A stretch of DNA of 64,000 nucleotides, from the NCBI GenBank assembly GCA_027943335.1, contig BSBK01001572.1:2831501-2895500 (forward strand), given 5' to 3'. Within the stretch, counting starts at the first letter, position 1; the number at the start of each line of letters is the position of its first letter. Shown here piece by piece: positions 61,394 to 64,000 of the stretch. Both the position numbers and the translations under genes were made by a program. The notes under the pieces are model-generated. The model was not told the DNA's origin and searched no databases. It worked only from the letters and a program-made list of their open reading frames with translations. Source of the stretch: Chamaecyparis obtusa (lineage: Eukaryota > Streptophyta > Pinopsida > Cupressales > Cupressaceae).

Positions 61394-62659
61394 CTATCTC
61401 TTAATGCCATTTTCTTCAAGAAAGGTGTTAAACTCTCTAGAAGTAAATTCTCCACCTCTATCAGATCTCAAACATTTAATCTTCATTCCAAATTCATTCT
61501 CAACTTTTTTCTTAACAATCTTAAACTTATCAAATGCTTCAAACTTTTCTTTAAGAAATGCAATCCACATCATTCTTATAAATTCATCAACAAGAATCAT
61601 AAAATACCTTTCTCCATAGAATCCTCTAGTCCTGGTAGGACCGCTCAAATCTGTATGAACAATCTCTAGCTTTTCTACAGATGTAAACTTCTTACTAGGA
61701 AAAGAACTCTTCTATTTAGCCATCACACATTCTTTGCAAACCATGTTAGTAGGCTTCATAATTTTAGGCGAATCCCTTACTGCAAGTGTAGTACTTACTT
61801 TCACAATGTTTTCAAAGTTTATATGACAAAACCTTCTATGCCATAACCAACTGTCATCAATTTTAGTAATCAAACATTTTATCTCAGTAGGATTCAACTG
61901 AAATACATTACCTCTAGTTCTAGATCCAGTTCCAATAAGATTTCCATCTTTATCCTTAATCACACAAGTTTTCTCAGTAAACCAAACTTGATATCCCTTA
62001 TCAACTAATTGTCCAACACTTAAAAGATTATGTTTCAATCCATCCAAAAAATAAACATCATCAGTATTAGGCTTTCCATCAAAAGTAATACATCCTATAC
62101 CTTTAATTAAGCAAGGTGCATTGTTTCCAACTCTAACAACTCCTCCATTATAATCGTTAAACTTTATGAACTTTTTCATGTCTCCAATCATATGATGTGA
62201 ACAACCACTATCTATAATCCAATCAAATTTCTTTTCAACTTGGGAAACTAATGCTTTTTCTTCCTTAACATCAGTTTTAGGATTCTCTTCTTTAATTGCT
62301 ACAAATCCTATGTCATCATTATTCTCAGTATCACTTTCACTCAGAGTTCTCTCTATACTAGTTTCAAGATCTTCATCATTAGCATAATAATATTCCTTAG
62401 ATCTTCTAGGTTTGAAATTGTTTCTATACTTTTTAACTATCTTAGGACACTTAGATGCAAAATGACCATATTCTTGACAAGTCCAACATTTAAAAATTTT
62501 CTTACCATCTAGTTCTCTCTTCACAAGCAAGGCAATACCTTCTTCAATCTTCTTATCTTCTTCATTTCTAGATTTTTTGTTGCTAGCATAATCTCCACTC
62601 ACACTGATGTTTCTTGACAAAGTAGGACAAACACTAAGAGCACTGAATGTTGTCTCCAT
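61394..62659 (-). pseudogene. Gag end, protease and integrase of element F
   Basis: One frame from 62659. Zinc knuckle CWTCQEYGHFASKC near 62500-62460, an acidic linker, and copia protease with DSGCSHHM near 62215 and KHNLLSVGQLVDKGY. The GAG-pre-integrase zinc region follows (SWLWHRRFCHINFENI, CKECVMAK). After a stop at about 61710, the integrase core continues with MSGPTRTRGFYGERYFMIL, VDEFIRMMWIAFLKEK, and SDRGGEFTSREFNTFLEENG. A frameshift separates this part from RT between 61394 and 60974; that interval still holds weak integrase C-terminal similarity in fragments. The first catalytic Asp is the D of VDEF. Confidence 0.87.
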
Positions 62660-63282
62660 TCTGCTAAGTCTCCTGATAACCTCAAGTTCATCTCTGCTGC
62701 TTCCAATCTTCCAAGAAGAGTCTCTCTTGTAAAGTTTTTAGTACAAGGTATAACTTGTTCAATAATTTGTGTTGTCTGCTTAAATATAGGATTCAATGTC
62801 CTCAGAATTTTCCATATCACTTCATTCTCTATCTTTGTTCCTACACAAGATTTTATGCTTGTGAGAATTTCTAACATTCTACCAATATAGCTTCTAACGG
62901 ATTCATCTTCCAACATTCTTATATCTTCAAATGCACATATCCAATTATGTAATCTAACTCTTTTTTCATGTTCATCACCTTCAAAAGTAGAGTGTAAAGG
63001 TTTCCAAATTTCATAAGATTTTTTCAAACACTTTACCTGACCGTACTCATTCTCTGGAAGGGCTGTCAAAACTGCTTCTCTTGCAAGTATGTTACACATG
63101 AATAGATCTCTCTCATTGGTAGTACATGTTTCAAGATTTTCATCTTCAATGATAGTCTTATCATTCTTTGTAATCAACCAATAACCTGGTCCTAAACAGA
63201 GAAGGTGTGTCTTCATCTTTTCTTTCTAGCTGTCAAAATTTACTCCATCAAAATTAGGGCTTTCTTTTTTGAAATGTTCCAT
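62599..63282 (-). pseudogene. Gag of element F
   Basis: Starts MEHFKKESPNFDGVNFDS at 63282. A TAG replaces the Trp expected in FDSWKEKM, then the frame is open from 63216. It matches the copia UBN2-type gag: PGYWLITKND, CLKKSYEIWKPLHSTFEGDE, RVRLHNWICAFEDIRMLEDE, YIGRMLEILTSIKS and RETLLGRLEAAEMNL. A frameshift near 62640 moves into the protease frame. This is the standard gag fold, useful as contrast to ORF1 of E, which lacks it. Confidence 0.85.
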
Positions 63283-63323
63283 GGATCTCCTTAAGCTGTT
63301 AAACTTCTTTTTCAAGGACCTCC

Positions 63324-63335
63324 AGCTCTGATACC
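63324..63335 (-). other. Primer binding site of F (initiator-Met tRNA type)
   Basis: Plus strand GCTCTGATACCA, next to the LTR. Confidence 0.82.
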
Positions 63336-63337
63336 AA

Positions 63338-64000
63338 TTATTAGAAAGTAAATTCCACCAAGATAACTGAGAGGGAGGGGGTGAATCATTTATCTGATAC
63401 TTATAAATTTTATCAATTTCAATAGCATTAAACAATGTAAGCAATATAATTACCAACCATAGAAAGATAATCATACACAATAACAAAATGACACAAGATA
63501 TGTTGACTAGGGAACCTCTTGATCAAAGAGTAAACCCCGGTGGGAATGATGCCCACAAAAGATGCACTAATATGAATATTCCTTGTGAAAAGATGGACTT
63601 TGTTATGAGTCTTATGAAATACATTCAGTACATATGAATCCCTGTTAGGATATTTTGAATCCCTGTTAAAAGATTCTAACCCTGTTAAGAGTTATGGAAG
63701 ATAGAAGGACCCACTGCCAAACAGATTCAAGGTAAGATCACTTAACACACTATCCAACTAATCTTTGTATTACTCAATAGAATAATATGTTATCTCTTCT
63801 CTTACTATACCAAACCGCACTCACAGTTACACTAGATCTCAATTTCAGATCTTTGTACCTTGCATGTCTTCCTTCACAAATTCGCTTTCACAATTAGCTC
63901 TTTTCTTCACTTCATGTGTACATCAACACATCCAAACATTACAACCATTACAAGAAAAAGGAAAAACATTCCTTCCTTTATACCACGCTCAAGTAATTAC
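63338..64000 (-). repeat. 5' LTR of element F (partial)
   Basis: Starts TATTAGAAAGTAAATTCC (TG changed to TA) and matches 57745 onward with about 5% differences; cut by the window end. Confidence 0.88.

Larger units (their letters stand above)
57745..64000 (-). mobile_element. Element F: copia retrotransposon, truncated by window end
   Basis: The left LTR is complete, the internal region is complete, and the right LTR runs off the window. The minus-strand order gag, protease, integrase, RT, RNase H is diagnostic of copia. Two frameshifts and several TAG stops are seen. The duplication cannot be checked. Confidence 0.9.

Overview
The window is nuclear DNA of a land plant with a large, repeat-filled genome. 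A gymnosperm is my best guess, from the AT-rich base composition, the old diverged LTRs and the mix of Tat-like and chromovirus elements, but the sequence does not prove it. No intact host gene is visible. Apart from one fragment of a NOG1-type nucleolar GTPase gene and one unrecognised decayed gene-like remnant, the recognisable content is LTR retrotransposons at several nesting levels. I call them T0 and A to G.

Layout. 1-2293 is the 5' end of a minus-strand Tat-like element (T0). 2294-5916 is old sequence with the NOG1 fragment, three foldback structures and a possible CACTA-type terminus. 5917-31819 is element A, a plus-strand Ty3 element that encodes only gag and protease. Its 3' LTR was hit twice: by B (8894-22745, a nearly complete plus-strand Tat-like Ty3 element with duplication GACCG) and by E (23360-31621, a minus-strand copia-type element without pol, duplication AGTTT). 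31820-35775 holds a decayed gene-like remnant, an old copia LTR with a long TA microsatellite, and a 132-bp dimeric tandem repeat. That repeat is interrupted by C (35776-45388, a minus-strand relative of A, duplication ATTGG/ATTAG). C in turn carries D (39128-45082, a minus-strand chromovirus with complete but decayed pol, duplication TACCC). 47772-55681 is G, a minus-strand Tat-like element that is gag-only, with 2.7-kb LTRs and duplication GTATC. 57745 to the window end is F, a minus-strand copia element with gag-PR-INT-RT-RNaseH.

How the parts fit. Autonomous and non-autonomous partners can be proposed. D shares termini, PBS type and gag/PR type with A and C. B shares PBS type, the sequence before the 3' LTR and gag type with G. 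F shares LTR-end and PBS features with E. Three coding regions stand out. B has a reading frame of about 1,000 codons, rich in Asn, Gln and His, upstream of gag, and an additional RNase H placed between protease and RT. E has a gag-like ORF1 with five CCHC knuckles in one frame, followed by a roughly 1,200-codon ORF2 that I do not recognise. The LTRs of G carry an array of four related hairpins. Most in-frame stops in all the elements are TAG at Gln or Trp positions, as expected from deamination of methylated cytosines. All coordinates, frames and boundaries were read by eye; clade names are from memory of the families.
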